Shown here piece by piece: positions 43,401-54,665 of a stretch of DNA of 64,000 bases. How positions within the stretch are numbered: position 1 is the first letter of the stretch; each line of letters begins with the position of its first letter. The DNA is from Pollenia angustigena (lineage: Eukaryota > Arthropoda > Insecta > Diptera > Polleniidae): the NCBI GenBank assembly GCA_930367215.1, contig OV884056.1, forward strand, positions 198,317,310 through 198,381,309. The letters are read 5' to 3'. The position numbers and the translations under genes were made by a program. Under the pieces are notes generated by a model. The model did not search any database, was not told the origin of the DNA, and was given only the letters and a program-made list of their open reading frames with translations.

Positions 43401-43649
43401 CTCGATACAACATCTTCTTGTATTTAACACTGATCTTTACCGAGACATATCCATATTCATTATATTTCTTTTATCGAGCTTTTACTTTCTTTGACAACAC
43501 CATCTTTTAAGTCCCGAAACCCTAAAATTGTTTTCAAAGAGAACGTGCCCGCCGTAAGCTTTTGACAAGAATATGGCAGTTAGAGCGGTGGTAATTTTAA
43601 TCACTGGTCGGCGTAAAATCGGTTATGTTGTAGCAATTAATTGTTAAAC

Positions 43650-43772
43650 ACTGACTGCCGTATTCATAAAAAATTCAAATGGATTCAAATGGCATTTTAA
43701 GAAAAATTTGTATGAAAATTTTGCCTTAAAACACATTTCAAACTTATTTTTTTTTATTTATAAGGCAGTGAG
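43650..43772. repeat. Possible small MITE, ACTGCCGTATTCATAAA end
   Basis: ACTGCCGTATTCATAAAAAA at the left and TTTATTTATAAGGCAGT at the right are imperfect inverses around about 120 bp. No TSD. Confidence 0.4.
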
Positions 43773-45920
43773 ACTTCATTCATTTTCCTAATGGAGTATT
43801 ATTTGATTTCAAAGTGGTACAAAAAAATATAATTTCTTCTTTAAGGTAAAAGGAATCGACATTGATTCATACATCTAATGATTGTATGCCATAAATACCA
43901 TTTTACCTACATTTTTCCTCGAGTGTTGGCATTAGGTCGTATTTTGTTTTCGATGTTGAAAATGTTGTTTACTGTCAGTTTTTCCTTTGTTGTCTGTCGT
44001 CTTTATTGCCACTACCACTGTTTTCCTCTTCTTTCAGACATTTTGATGTTGTAGTTATTTTCTGCCATTTTTTCGTGTTGCAGGAAAATTTCTGTTAGTT
44101 ACAGCAATTGCTACCCATTTTCCATTTGACAAAAGCAACAGTTGCTGGCTGCATTTATACCGTCATTCGTTCCTCATGATTTTAACTCCATGTAGATGTT
44201 ACAATTAAGTAAAAATATTTCATTTTCACCTAGACACATTTAATGGTAGGTGACAATTTTCATTTCAACTACACGACAATTTACACTTTTCTTTCAAACT
44301 GTACGTTGCTGATGTCTTAAATTTTTATTTGTTCAGGAAAGAAACGAAAAAAAAACAGGAGAATTGAAATGAAAATGGAGTAGAAATTTGGTACGGCCAA
44401 AAACATAAATTACATTTTTTCAATTAATTAAGACATGTTGGCAGGAGCAGACTGACTCAAAAGACAAAAACTTAAATGAAGCAATAAATAAGAAAACATG
44501 AATGTTAAAGCAGAAAACTTTGAACATGAACATTGTGTACAAATCTTCAAAAGGCGGGAAAATGTTAAGTGTTGAAAAATTTTGCAATTTTAAAAAGAAA
44601 AATATGTTTTTTTATGTTTAACGATTTAATATTCAATGATAATTTGGTATAACCCTGACCTTTTGAGTTGGTTTAATCCAACTCTTTTAGTGACCTTCAC
44701 TTGTAAGTAGAAACGGTTTTTACAACCAGTTTTATTTATTTCTTTAATAATTTTTTAAATTTCAAACAACACGAGTTTTGTTGTTTTGTTTTTATTAAAT
44801 TTCATACGTAGTTTTAATGCACTTTTACGTTAAATTTTCAGGTTGAGATAAATTAAAAAGAAACAGAATTAATATTGAAAGACTTACACAAACAAAATAT
44901 GTGTACATGTGGCCATGATGTGTAGGTGTTTATTGCCATATTTTTGCATTTTAATTAGTTGCAAGGTTCAATGGACATAATATCAAGTTTAAGATGCCCT
45001 ACATTAGGGTAAAGTCAGTGCAAAATATCACTGTAGTACCTACAAAACAATTTAGTTTCATATGACCGATTATAGGGTAAAACTCAGCTTGACCTCTCTT
45101 AATAATCTCCCTGAAATATTAAAACTTGAGCCTCACATCAAAAAAACTTGAAATATATTATTTGCAAATTATTTAACTTAAGGATTTTTATTTTAAATGA
45201 AATAAAAGCTCTTCAGTTTACAAATCTCTTAGTTTGCCTCACAAAAAAAAAAAAAAAAAAAAAAAAAAAGAGTTTAGAAACGAACCTGTTTTTAACAACG
45301 AAAAATATATTTTACAACATTTTATTTATTTATTAATAAAATTCAGTTATTTATGCAAACTAGAAAATATTTTTGTATTTAAAGATATTTTAAAATTCTA
45401 CATTGATTTTATCTTGACGCCAGTAAAATACACCTGATTGTTGAATGTAACAAGCAGATAAAGACAACATTAGAAAATTCATTAATTATTTACTGAAATT
45501 ACATTCGATTGTTACGGAGTTATCTAAAAAAGGCAACGATAAATTATTTTCAGATAAATTGTTTAATGTACATTAAATAAAACTATTTAATAAACAAAAC
45601 TAGCAACGCATTTAATTTTACCTCACAGGGAACAGATTTACACGCTGTTTTGCAATCGAATTAAAACTCGCATTTTCTTATCGACTCAGCTTTGAAACTA
45701 CTTCTCAGAGAAACCCCTTAAATATCCACTAGTAACACATTAAAATAATCATGCTAGCGATCTCCATCCGTTTGTTGAAACTAAGATTGGGTGTGCAAAA
45801 AGAGGACCTAGGAAGATAAAACGTTGTATTTAAAAATGGCCCACATAAATGTTCCGGTACGAAAACGGTAACAAAGAAAAAAATATAATTTCTATATGCA
45901 ACTATTGTTTGGTATTAAAG
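43773..45920. other. Long AT-rich stretch, no gene recognised
   Basis: About 2.1 kb without TE ends or coding motifs that I can name. A run of 27 A lies at 45243-45269, and GTTGTT/CAACAA triplets are frequent. It reads like intronic or intergenic fly DNA. Confidence 0.5.
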
Positions 45921-45922
45921 TA

Positions 45923-46943
45923 CACAGAAAAAATTATTGCCGAATTGTTTTCAAACAAACGCTTGTTTGAAAATTTTTTTAATTTCTACAAATTTTTTTA
46001 CTGATTCAATTAAAATTTTTGTTTGATTTTTATTTAACCAACAAAAATGTTGACAACCATTCAAAAATATAATACACGCGTTATTGGTTTCAAGTTTTCA
46101 TAATTTTGTATGAAATATTTTAATATATTTTAATGTTGTCGTCTTTTTGCATTTTTTTATTTGATCGTAAGCAACACTTCCTAATGTGAAATATAAGAAC
46201 TACAACAAAAAACACATGCAGTCTATTTTTGGACACTTTAAAAAAGTACAACAGTAAGAAAGATGAAGCGGTTTGAAGTAAAAAAAAAAAAAAAAATTGC
46301 ATGTAAAAAAAAACGTTTCACTCTTTTTAAACAACAGAAACAACAACAACATTATAAGAAACAAAATAAATTTTTGGTTGGTTTCAAAGTTGGTTAAAAA
46401 AAACCAAAATCCCGTATTCAATTTTTTCAAACTGTTTGCTTAAATACATCAAATACAAAAATATAATGATGACGAAAAACATATCGGGTCGGTCTGTTGC
46501 CGTTTTTGGGTTACATTTCTTCTTCATTAGCAAAGGAAAGGATACAGCAACAGTGAGTGATGACGAAAAACATTGTGTGTATAAAAAAAGAACTTCGTTC
46601 ATAAATTATTCCTACAAAAAAAATGTGTCTCAAAGCCAGCCGGCCGCTCTACTCTCTCTGCCATCATCTTCTATTACAGTGCCTGCTTGTGTGCGCATCA
46701 TTGCTTGTGCAAAAACCTGTTTTTTTTTTTTTTGATTTTGAAATTTAGTATATGAATTTCAGTAAACTTTTTGTTTGATTCAGTTAAATTATTTGTTTGA
46801 AAAAATCAGTGTTTTTTTTTTCAATAAACAAAATGCAAATAAATTGTTTGAATATGCGAATTTGTTTATAGGACCGATTTCAGACAAAAAATTTTTTGAT
46901 TCTTCAAATTTTTTGTTTGAATTGGAAAAAAAAAATTTCTGTG
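45923..46943. mobile_element. CACAGAAAAA-ended element (W4), TTGTTTGAA words
   Basis: CACAGAAAAAATTATTG and AAAAATTTCTGTG are flanked by TA (45921-45922, 46944-46945). TTGTTTGA/TCAAACAA words occur repeatedly near both ends, for example near 45950, 45963, 46770 and 46915. A GC-richer section at 46480-46700 includes CAGCCGGCCG. It is 1,021 bp, the longest of the group. The 99-codon open frame at 46436-46735 is unlike any family I know. Confidence 0.75.
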
Positions 46944-46945
46944 TA

Positions 46946-48066
46946 GGCAAACGCCACCCGGAAAGAATTTTTGGGCGATGGTGGCCACTAGGGTGGCCGT
47001 TATTTTTTTTTCGTATTTTCACTTGGCAAACCCCTTAGAATGATTCCAAATCAGAAAAATATATAAAATATATATAAAAATTTAGAACGTTTGCATAGTT
47101 ATTAGCCGTGCCTTGAGCCCACAAAGTTTGCTAAAATGCTATTTTTCTCATTATGGGTCGCTTTAATTGTTGATAACTTTTGTAATATTTATTTTAGAGA
47201 AAAACCTTATTTACAAATATTCTAGGGCTATATCTTATGAACAATGTTGCTCTGTATTAGTTTTCTTTAACATGAATATTTAATCCGGATGAAACCAAAT
47301 TTAAGAACAACACCGAAATATCTTCGCATTCTTTGCCTGGTGATTACACTACGAGACAAAATTTCAACAAAGTCGTGACCAAATGATTCTGACAGCTAAT
47401 CTTTATGTAAAACATTCCCCTGAATCCGAATATGAAGTCAGAAACGTCAAAAGTATAACAGTTTTTGAGATATTCCAAATTAACCGTTATTTGTGTTTTT
47501 AAAAAAGATGATGTGACTGAAATGCAAATATCTTCAACAATTTTGAACGGACTATGTATTTCTTTCTCTTTGTTGAGAGGTTATAAAATTTATTAAATAA
47601 CCATGGGTCGTTTGAAGTGATGAGTCATTAAATGGAGTTAGTGGACAAAACTTCAAACTTCATTATAAATTTTATGATTTTGTTCAATTTTGCTCTTTTT
47701 AAGTTGTTTTTTAAACCAAAAAATAAAACTTTTTTAAGTTTTATAACTTACGACATTAGCCTATTTCAATACGAACATTTTGTGGCCAATAGGATCCAGA
47801 TCGGTGCAAAAATTACATAGTGACAGAAGATTAATTGACTTAACCCACTTTTCGATTTGTATCAACACACAACAAATAAATGAGGCTATCATCCGTTACA
47901 ACCACGTACTACAGTGCAAGAGTAGTGTTAACTCCTGATTATCTCATAATAAGTAGTCTGGGGTTACACCACTTCTGCGCTGAAAGCCTCAAATATACAA
48001 AGCTAAATTTTAAGTAAAAATATATATTAAAAATAGCTTAAAGCTATTGAATTTCTATGTGGGTAC
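46946..48066. other. Spacer with a possible element end
   Basis: GGTGGCCACTAGGGTGGCCG at 46979-46998 looks like a DNA-transposon terminus without a partner. The rest is AT-rich, with no frame of known family. Confidence 0.4.
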
Positions 48067-48200
48067 TAGAGTATCCACTCGATCAATAATTGTTCGATTA
48101 ATCGAGGAATTTTTCCGCCATTATTTGATCGAATAAATAAAATAGCCAATTTCGAATAACGAATAACTCGAACAATTTATGTCAATTAATCGATTAAAAC
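48067..48200 (+). mobile_element. One end of a hAT-type element, TTCGATTAATCGA words
   Basis: TAGAGTATCCACTCGATC begins it, followed by TTCGATTAATCGA, TTTGATCGAATAAA, CGAATAACTCGAA and AATTAATCGATTAA. The layout equals that of the complete hAT-type elements here. The other end was not found within the window. Confidence 0.55.
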
Positions 48201-48440
48201 TAATTTCTTACATGTAATGAATCAGAAGTAAAGGCAAAAGTTTTTTAGGCCATTGACAAATGGAGAAATGGCAGATTTCCTACTTTGACTGCAGTTTTTT
48301 AAACGCTGACTATTAACGTCAAAAACGTAAAAATAGCAGTTATAAATTTGTAAACCAGTACTGTCAGATAATGGGTTACCTGTTATTACCCTACTGGATG
48401 TGACATTTGAGATGTCATTACTTTCGTCTTAAAACCATTA

Positions 48441-48703
48441 GGCTGGGGTTTTGAGATCTCAGTTAAACTGGGTTTAGTTAATTTGAAACCCTATTTGTGC
48501 CGCCTTTACCAAGTTTGTATACAAAATTTTGACGGAACAGCTTAGTTTTGCTTAAATGTTGGTCTTTAATGAAATAATGTTGAAAAAAGGTTGGTCTTTA
48601 ATGAAATAACAATAAAAAAAAATCAAATTTCTCCGGAAAAAATCAGCGTTTCAGACTACGTTAAACTAAGTAAAAACTTAATCCACATCCCAAAAACCCA
48701 GTC
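48441..48703. mobile_element. 263-bp TA-flanked MITE, GRCTGGG ends
   Basis: GGCTGGGGTTTTGAGATCTC at the left and GACTGGGTTTTTGGGATGTG inverted at the right are flanked by TA (48439-48440, 48704-48705). GTTAAACTGGGTTTAG-like sequence is mirrored inside. An internal 21-bp word, GTTGGTCTTTAATGAAATAA, is duplicated at about 48559 and 48591. Confidence 0.65.
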
Positions 48704-48784
48704 TAAGTGTCCTTGTTTGAAAACCAAGTTTCTGGTTTTTGTCGTTAAAAAATAAATTAACCAAACCTATAGTTTTAAAATAAA

Positions 48785-49075
48785 GGTCCTCAACGCAGAT
48801 CTCTGCGGTGATTAAGCAAGAGTTTGAAAATAACGTTCATCCAATTACGGCCCGGTGGACTCTTCACGAGACGTAACCTTTTATTTCGTTAATCATTAAT
48901 AAAAAGCGGCAATATGCCAAGGAGTATTTGAGCAAGCCAAATGATTTTTGAGACCAATTGCTGTTCTCAGGTGGAAGCAAATTTAACGTCGTTCGATCTG
49001 ATAGCCGCCAACCGGTTCGGAGGAAGACCAACACAGAACTAGAAAAACGAAACCGTGCTGCAATTGTAAAACCTC
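48785..49075 (+). pseudogene. Tc1-like transposase fragment
   Basis: One frame reads SAVIKQEFENNVHPITARWT (second helix-turn-helix), KKRQYAKEYLSKPNDF, then after a stop DQLLFSGGSKFNVVRSDSRQ and NTELEKRNRAAIVK. The pattern AKEYL...FW...LFSDESKFN is typical of Tc1 transposases. Here the DE of the catalytic block reads GG. Stops replace a Trp after NDF and another residue upstream. The C-terminal two-thirds are absent. No TIR was found. Confidence 0.7.
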
Positions 49076-49079
49076 CAAT

Positions 49080-49252
49080 TTAGTGACAAGCATCTTGGTT
49101 ATCAATACACAACAATCGACAAAACATGAGCGTGGCACAAAATAGATTAACTTCTATCTAAAGAAACGTATTTATATAACTTTCTGTTTTTATCGCACCA
49201 TGGTGAAGAGTATATAAGATTCGGCATAGCAGAATAAATCATTCATACTTTT
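49080..49252 (+). mobile_element. H1 Helentron 3' part
   Basis: CATCTTGGTTATCAATACAC, CTATCTAAAGAAACG, CGCACCATGGTGAAGAGTAT and the hairpin region GATTCGGCATAGCAGAATAA match the copies at 4557 and 26101. The hairpin is slightly decayed. A new 5' start follows at once. Confidence 0.6.
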
Positions 49253-49340
49253 TATACCCTTCACCGAAGGTAAAAGGGTATATATAACTTTGTCATTCCG
49301 TTTGTAATTTTTTTATTTATATTTGTATTCTTTTTTTTTA
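49253..49340 (+). mobile_element. H1 Helentron 5' end abutting a 3' end
   Basis: TTATACCCTTCACCGAAGGTAAAAGGGTATATATAACTTTGTCATTCCGTTTGTAAT (seen in parts) is the 5' start of an H1 copy, cut off after about 70 bp. It follows the preceding 3' end directly, giving a head-to-tail junction. Confidence 0.6.
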
Positions 49341-49364
49341 TTAGGATATATAATCAAAATTTTG

Positions 49365-49462
49365 AAAAGAAACAGAGTGAATTTTGTGGGAAATTTATTA
49401 TTCTATCTTCTAGAAAAGAAACAGAGTGAATTTTGTGGGAAATTTATTATTCTATCTTCTAG
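49365..49462 (+). repeat. Perfect 49-bp tandem duplication
   Basis: The unit starting AAAAGAAACAGAGTGAATTT occurs at 49365-49413 and again at 49414-49462 with no difference seen. It ends just before the LTR's TSD. Identity points to a recent event or an assembly artefact. Confidence 0.85.
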
Positions 49463-49480
49463 TATATTGTTACGAAAGTA

Positions 49481-49924
49481 CACAGAAAAAATGACAAAAC
49501 CAACTTCAATTAACGTATTTGTTAGAAATTTGTACTATTAATTAAATTCTGTACTGATTTTCCGCCAGCAAACAAATTGATCATACCAATTAACACGTTT
49601 GTAAGTTTGAGCTTTTCTTGCTGTTCAGTTTCAATCAATAGGGTTAATTGAAATGTGACCACCAGCAAAAGAGGCTAAATAAAACGTAAACACAAATTAA
49701 AATATTTTTTTCAATCAACACAGTTAATTGAAACAATTAAAAAATTGTTTGAAAATTTTAAATATTTTAAAGTTTGTTGGTATGTCTTCATATTTGCAAA
49801 TATACACACAAACATTATGATTTTTATTTTCAATTAAGAGAAATTAATTGGAACAATTAAAAAAATTGTTTGAAACAGTATTATTGAATTAATTGAAAAA
49901 ATATTGGTGAACATTTGATCTGTG
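49481..49924. mobile_element. CACAGAAAAA-ended MITE (W5) in the LTR
   Basis: CACAGAAAAAATGAC at the left and TTTGATCTGTG at the right are flanked by TA (49479-49480, 49925-49926). LTR sequence continues on both sides. TTAATTGAAACAATTAA-type words recur near 49640, 49725 and 49845. The right TIR is more decayed than in W1-W4. Confidence 0.75.
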
Positions 49925-50233
49925 TAAATTTAGTTAAGAATTAGTTGTAATTATTGGTTAAGAATTAGATGAATCTTGTATTTATTAGTTGTTTTGTATT
50001 CATAAGTAATTTTATTAGGTTACATTGTTATTAAAAATTGTAATAATTTAGTACACATCAATCCCAATGTGCAGAAAGCCTTAGAAATGACCGTTAAAAA
50101 AGCTTTAGTATAAGTGGTGAAATTATGTAAACATAACTGCCGCCATAAATCATAATAGACGATAGAGTGGTGAATAAGTAAAGCCTCGAACCTTCGAGAA
50201 ACATTTCGAATGTTCTAGATGGCTGAATTACAG

Positions 50234-50240
50234 TATAAAT
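50234..50240 (+). promoter_or_regulatory. TATA box of the solo LTR
   Basis: TATAAAT within CAGTATAAATACTTGCGGC is the only strong TATA box in this LTR. An initiator-like TTCAGAC lies about 40 bp downstream (near 50277). The corresponding minus-strand position in the other LTR has TATAAAAAGG. A role in starting LTR transcription is inferred. Confidence 0.55.
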
Positions 50241-50512
50241 ACTTGCGGCGGCTAGCATCAAAAAAACACTATTAGTTCAGACTTTGTCAAGTTTACTATA
50301 AACAGTGAAGTGTGTCGATTACAAAAGTGAGTTGTAAATAAAAGCTGTAAATTACGGTTGTTAAACTGACTAAGTTCTTAATAAATAAGAGTTTTACATT
50401 AAAGTGTTGTGTTTATTTAATTTTATTTGAATGGCAATAAAAGAACTCGAAACGGTTTATTATAAAGGAAATAAACCGAAAACGTTATTGAAAGGCAGTA
50501 ACGTAACAATAT

Positions 50513-52160
50513 GTATGTATGTATATTTGTTTATTAAAAATCACTTTAACAAGGTTCTAAAATCTATCGTCAATTTAAAACTATTTTGCATCCCAAAAAA
50601 CTTGACAAAAAAAAAAAAAGAGAAAACTTAACAAATGGCAACGCTGTTCCCAACTAAAATTAACATTTTCCTTAACATTTATTTAACTAGATTGAAAAAT
50701 AATGTGCGCTTCAATAACCTTGATAATAATTAAGTATCAAATTTGTAACTATTAATCTTAAAATATTACAAATATTAATCGTGCGCGCTAAAAAACAAAC
50801 AAAACAAAACCAAACTTGTTAATTTTAAGCTCAACTGTAGCAGCACAACGCACACATCTGCGAGTGGAGTTTAGGAAACCCCGCGCCCTCGATTTCATTT
50901 ATGAAAATTTTTTATTTAAACTGCTTTAAAAATGCATTTCAAAACAAAAACGCACAATTTAAAAAAAACGAGACCAAACAAAATGTTGTAGGTAAGTCAT
51001 TTTTCATTTGTAGCTTGTAAATCAATTTTAATAGTGTTATTAGTTGAAGTGGCAGGCAGGCAGACCGAAATTACACATAGAAAAGGTTAGAAATTAATTT
51101 ACAAAAAAAAAAAAAACAAAAACCAAACCGAAACCAAAAAACTTTGAAACAAACCCAGTTAAAGAAAACTTGTGTAAAATTTTTTGAATTCGTATTTAAA
51201 ATAACTGTAGTTGTATCATTTATGCTGGCAGCAGCAAAACAACACTCATTTACCTTAAACACCTCAAATCGTTTAGAGTTAAGTTGATTTAGTAACATCA
51301 AAATAAAAACTAATTGAATGACCTTGTAAATTTTGTGTAAAAAATTGTTAAAAATGATTAGTTAAGACAAATAACAAATGATGTGTTATTAATTTTAATT
51401 AAAAGCAATATTTTTTTTCTTTTTTTTCGAAAACTGATTTTATAATTTACATAAATATTGTCTGTGATGGTGTACGACATCTAGCACTTTTTTTGATAAG
51501 ACTCTTATTAAAAAACTTATGCAAATTGTCACTGTTGCTGCTGCTGCCGTTTGCTGTTGATTATTGTTGCAAGTGTGTGTTTTAGTTAAGCAAACATACT
51601 AATTAAATAAATTTTTCTTTTTTTATAGAGAGAAATGGTGTCTGGTCTTACACACTGGTAATTATCCAAAAAGGAGAGCACTCTTGTTAAAGACACACCA
51701 TAAAGATGACAAAAAATAGTAAAAGAAAAACAAACTTCCACTTGCAGATTGACTTGCAACTTTATGTGGCAATTTTAAGTATTGGAAAGTTGTTAAACTA
51801 AAAATTAAAAAAGTTGACATATTTGAAGTGTTATTTTTTTTTTACTCACTCTTCACTGCGGGTATTATTAAAACAACAAACCAAAAAAACTAATTGCAGT
51901 CGTTTTTAGTGCACTACATAAGATATTTTTATGGCATATTTTTTTTTATTTTTAAAGCGCAAATATTTGCCCGCCTTTGTCGCCATTTCTGAAGATTAAG
52001 ATTAAAACTGATCAACAATGACTATAATTTTGTGCTAAGAAAACTTTATCAAAAACTACATCTCAATTTCCTTGGAAATAATTGTAGGTCACTTATTTAA
52101 AGCTAGTTTGGCATATTTTTGCTTTTGCTTTCTAAATAAATCAATTATTTGCTACCGGCA
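50513..52160. other. AT-rich stretch, no gene recognised
   Basis: About 1.6 kb. Some GC-richer patches (50840-50900, 51530-51570 with CTGCTGCTGCCG). GGCAGGCAGGCAGACC occurs at 51050. No TE end or coding motif seen. It could be host intron or intergenic DNA. Confidence 0.45.
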
Positions 52161-52168
52161 GTAATAAT

Positions 52169-53750
52169 TAGGGTATTCATTTAATCGGCCTTTTGCTTTA
52201 ATCGGTTAATCGCCCGATTAATTAACCCAGGGTTTGATTTAATCGGTTACTAATCGGTTAGTTTTGTTTTTGATCGGTTAACCGATTAATAATGTTTTTT
52301 TTGTAAACTAAGTAATTTCAATATATAAAAACGCATTAATTGTTTATTATTTGGAGTTTATTAGTACAAAAACAATAACATACCAAATTCTTGAACTAAA
52401 ACGAGAAAAAAAAAAAACAATTCATAAATATTTAATATGCATTTTTCAATTAATACACAGGGTGTGCTATCAAGTCATATCGCCATATTATCACAAATAA
52501 TATTTTACAATTGTTTAAAATAAATATTGTTGTATTTCAAACAAAATAATGCTGTGTTCATTGATTCTTCATAACTGCCCACAACAGCTATATCGTCGGC
52601 TTAATATCCTTTCAGCACATTTAACAGGAGAGACGAAAAACTTCTTAATTTTCCTATTTGCAGCTTGATAGAAAATTAAAAATACAGTTAGTTTAACACC
52701 CTTCAAGACTTAAATAGAATAAAAACCACATGCTGGTCGACGAGGTGTACCTTTCTCTGCATCAAAATCTTAATTTACATAAAAAGTGGACTTAGCCGGT
52801 TTGCATAAGCCGACGATATATATTTCTTGTAATTATTTAAAGACATAAGACTTTATGACTATCTTGTATATCCCCCAAATATGTATTTATAAAAAAATAA
52901 ACTGAGATAATTTCAGTAGTTATAGGATTTCTTTTAAAATAATTTTGTAAAAAAAAAAAAATTTTTTGCCAAAACTTGACTTGGAAAAAATTCTTTCACT
53001 TATGAATGATGAATATCTAATTTCTCAGTCGTTTTCCAGGATTTCTCTCAACATATAAAATACTCCATTATGCCATTAGAGTTTTTTTTTTTTAATTTTT
53101 AACACTTCGTATTGTTTCGGTTAATTCTGTTAAAAGACTGATATGAAAAGCTATAAGAAGAAACAAATACATAAATAACACGTACACAAAACAGAAAAAA
53201 CGTGTTGGTAATCAAAAATTTAACCCATTTTTCGCCACATTCCTGTTGATCGATGATAAAGATAAAAAACATTGTAATTTTAGTCACCAGTCGGCGGAAA
53301 ATGTGTTAAAATGAAGATCACTGAACACCTAATTTGTTTTTATGAAAAAATATTTTATTCAACATTTTTCATTTTTCGAATTTATTCTATTTATTCTGAA
53401 AAATTGTAGGAATAGAACTATTACAAAAAAGCTTTATAAAATACATAACTGAAATTAAGCTCATAGAATAAATTCGAAAAATGAAAAATGTTGAATATAA
53501 TATAAAGTTACCTTCGGAAGGAAATAATTCCCAGTTTCTATTTGAAAAAATATTTTCTAAAATCACAAGAAAATGTGTTATAATACTACAAAATATTGAA
53601 AATTTTATCACATCGGTTAATCGGTTAATCGACTGAAATTAATCGGTTTAATCGTTAATCGAAAAAAAGCCAATTTGAAATTAACCGATCAGTTAATCGG
53701 GTAGTAATTAATCGGTTAACCGATTGACGATTAACCGAATGAATACCCTA
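52169..53750. mobile_element. hAT-type element with TTAACCG repeats, second copy
   Basis: The exact 8-bp TSD GTAATAAT flanks it (52161-52168, 53751-53758). Ends TAGGGTATTCATTTAATCGG and, inverted, TAGGGTATTCATTCGG equal those of 12308-19735 in the opposite orientation. Matching internal blocks include GTAGTATTATAACA near the right end and CCTGGAAAA-type sequence inverted near 53030. A GAAAYTGGG repeat sits at 53355-53538. No transposase. Confidence 0.9.
53355..53538 (-). repeat. GAAAYTGGG repeat copy in hAT
   Basis: Minus-strand reading starts GAAACTGGGAATTATTTCC at 53538, followed by a TTTTTCGAATTTATTCTA block and, past the centre, the inverted counterpart. The unit therefore folds back on itself. 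The middle segment with the 62-codon frame is missing here. Confidence 0.65.
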
Positions 53751-53758
53751 GTAATAAT

Positions 53759-54132
53759 ACGTCGAACATATATGACTATTAACAGGCCCCGAAAATATTA
53801 TCCTCCGCATTCACAAACGATTATTAAATTAAACGATTAGTATAAAATTTATTTGGAAAATATTTTAAAGCTAGTTGTTAAGCCAGCCACACCAGGCAGG
53901 AAGAAGAACCATTTTCAGGTTAGCGTCAACGTCAGTATCATATGCTTGGCAATTATTAGCTTTATTGATCTTGAAGAAGTTTAAAAATTAGCTGAAATGT
54001 AAAACAACACAATGTTACCACGCCCCTTTTCCTATCAATTTTCCGCCCGTGCTCCAAAAATTTTAGATCCGACTACGTCAGGCTGTGCTCTATTGTTAGA
54101 ACTATATGCTGAGCAGCATCCTATGTTATTAA
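53759..54132. other. Spacer, left copy of a diverged direct repeat
   Basis: The segment 53990-54090 (GAAATGTAAAA, CACGCCCCTTTTCCTA, TTTTCCGCC, CTACGTCAGG) resembles 55676-55780 on the far side of the hAT at 54133-55662, in the same orientation. The sequence class is unknown. Confidence 0.4.
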
Positions 54133-54547
54133 CAGGGAAACCATAAATATGCAATTGCATGTTCTTCCTTGTACGACCAATGAAGGCAGAAACAATATAT
54201 TTATCCGTTCTAGAGCTTTTTATGAATTTTGGCATCGATTTGTTAGTGCATATTTTAGCATATTTTACCGTTTGCAGCATTTTTTTTGGCATATTTTAGT
54301 AAAAAGAGCCTTTTTGCAGCATTTTTAAGGTTTATAGTGCATATTTTGCCTTTTTAATGCAGCTTTCGCAGCAAATAAAAAAAATTTTTAGTATTGTGTT
54401 TTTTTTTTTTGAACTGTTTATGGTTTTTAATCCAAATTTTTAATATTTTTAATAAGGCTTAAGTTCATGAAACTTAATTTTTCATTAAATTATTTTTATG
54501 AAGAAAGGAATTTTACAACATTAAAATTAATTAAAATTGTTATTGAT

Positions 54548-54665
54548 AATCTGTCATTCTTGACGTGGCTGGGGCTCGAACCCCGGCCGGCAGGTTACCA
54601 TGACATGTTTCGATTGCAACCACTCAATCTCCTCAGATGGATTTGCCGTCTTACACTCGCAGCCA
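54548..54665 (-). repeat. tRNA-derived SINE or tRNA-like sequence
   Basis: On the minus strand, GAGATTGAGTGGTTGC (A-box-like, near 54625) precedes CCGGCCGGGGTTCGAGCCCC (B box, near 54575) at about 45 bp spacing. TTCGAGCCCC fits the T-loop consensus well. No clear acceptor stem closes, so a SINE head or tRNA pseudogene is favoured. Confidence 0.55.

Larger units (their letters stand above)
41556..43450 (-). mobile_element. Old mariner relic interrupted by two insertions
   Basis: Minus-strand transposase pieces lie at about 43030-43400 (DNA-binding half) and 41585-42063 (catalytic half), in the right order for one gene. A MITE (42080-42453) and a piggyBac-related segment (42484-42960) separate them. 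TIRs were not identified. Confidence 0.6.
49468..50508 (+). mobile_element. Gypsy-type solo LTR interrupted by a MITE
   Basis: Ends TGTTACGAAAGTA and AACGTAACA are flanked by ATAT on both sides (49464-49467, 50509-50512). The MITE 49481-49924 splits it. Without it the LTR is about 595 bp. It contains a TATA box, poly-A signals (GTAAATAAAAG near 50336, AATAAATAAG near 50380) and a 3' part homologous to 33668-35278. No internal region or second LTR follows, so it is a solo LTR. Family assignment to Gypsy is inferred from the ends and the 4-bp TSD. Confidence 0.85.

Noticed and set aside
45243..45269. Poly-A run as the tail of a retroposed copy
   Set aside because: No LINE, SINE or processed gene sequence precedes it and no TSD was found. 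A simple homopolymer is enough.
46979..46998. GGTGGCCACTAGGGTGGCCG as a transposon terminus
   Set aside because: No inverted partner or TSD was found within several kb, so it is only mentioned within the spacer.
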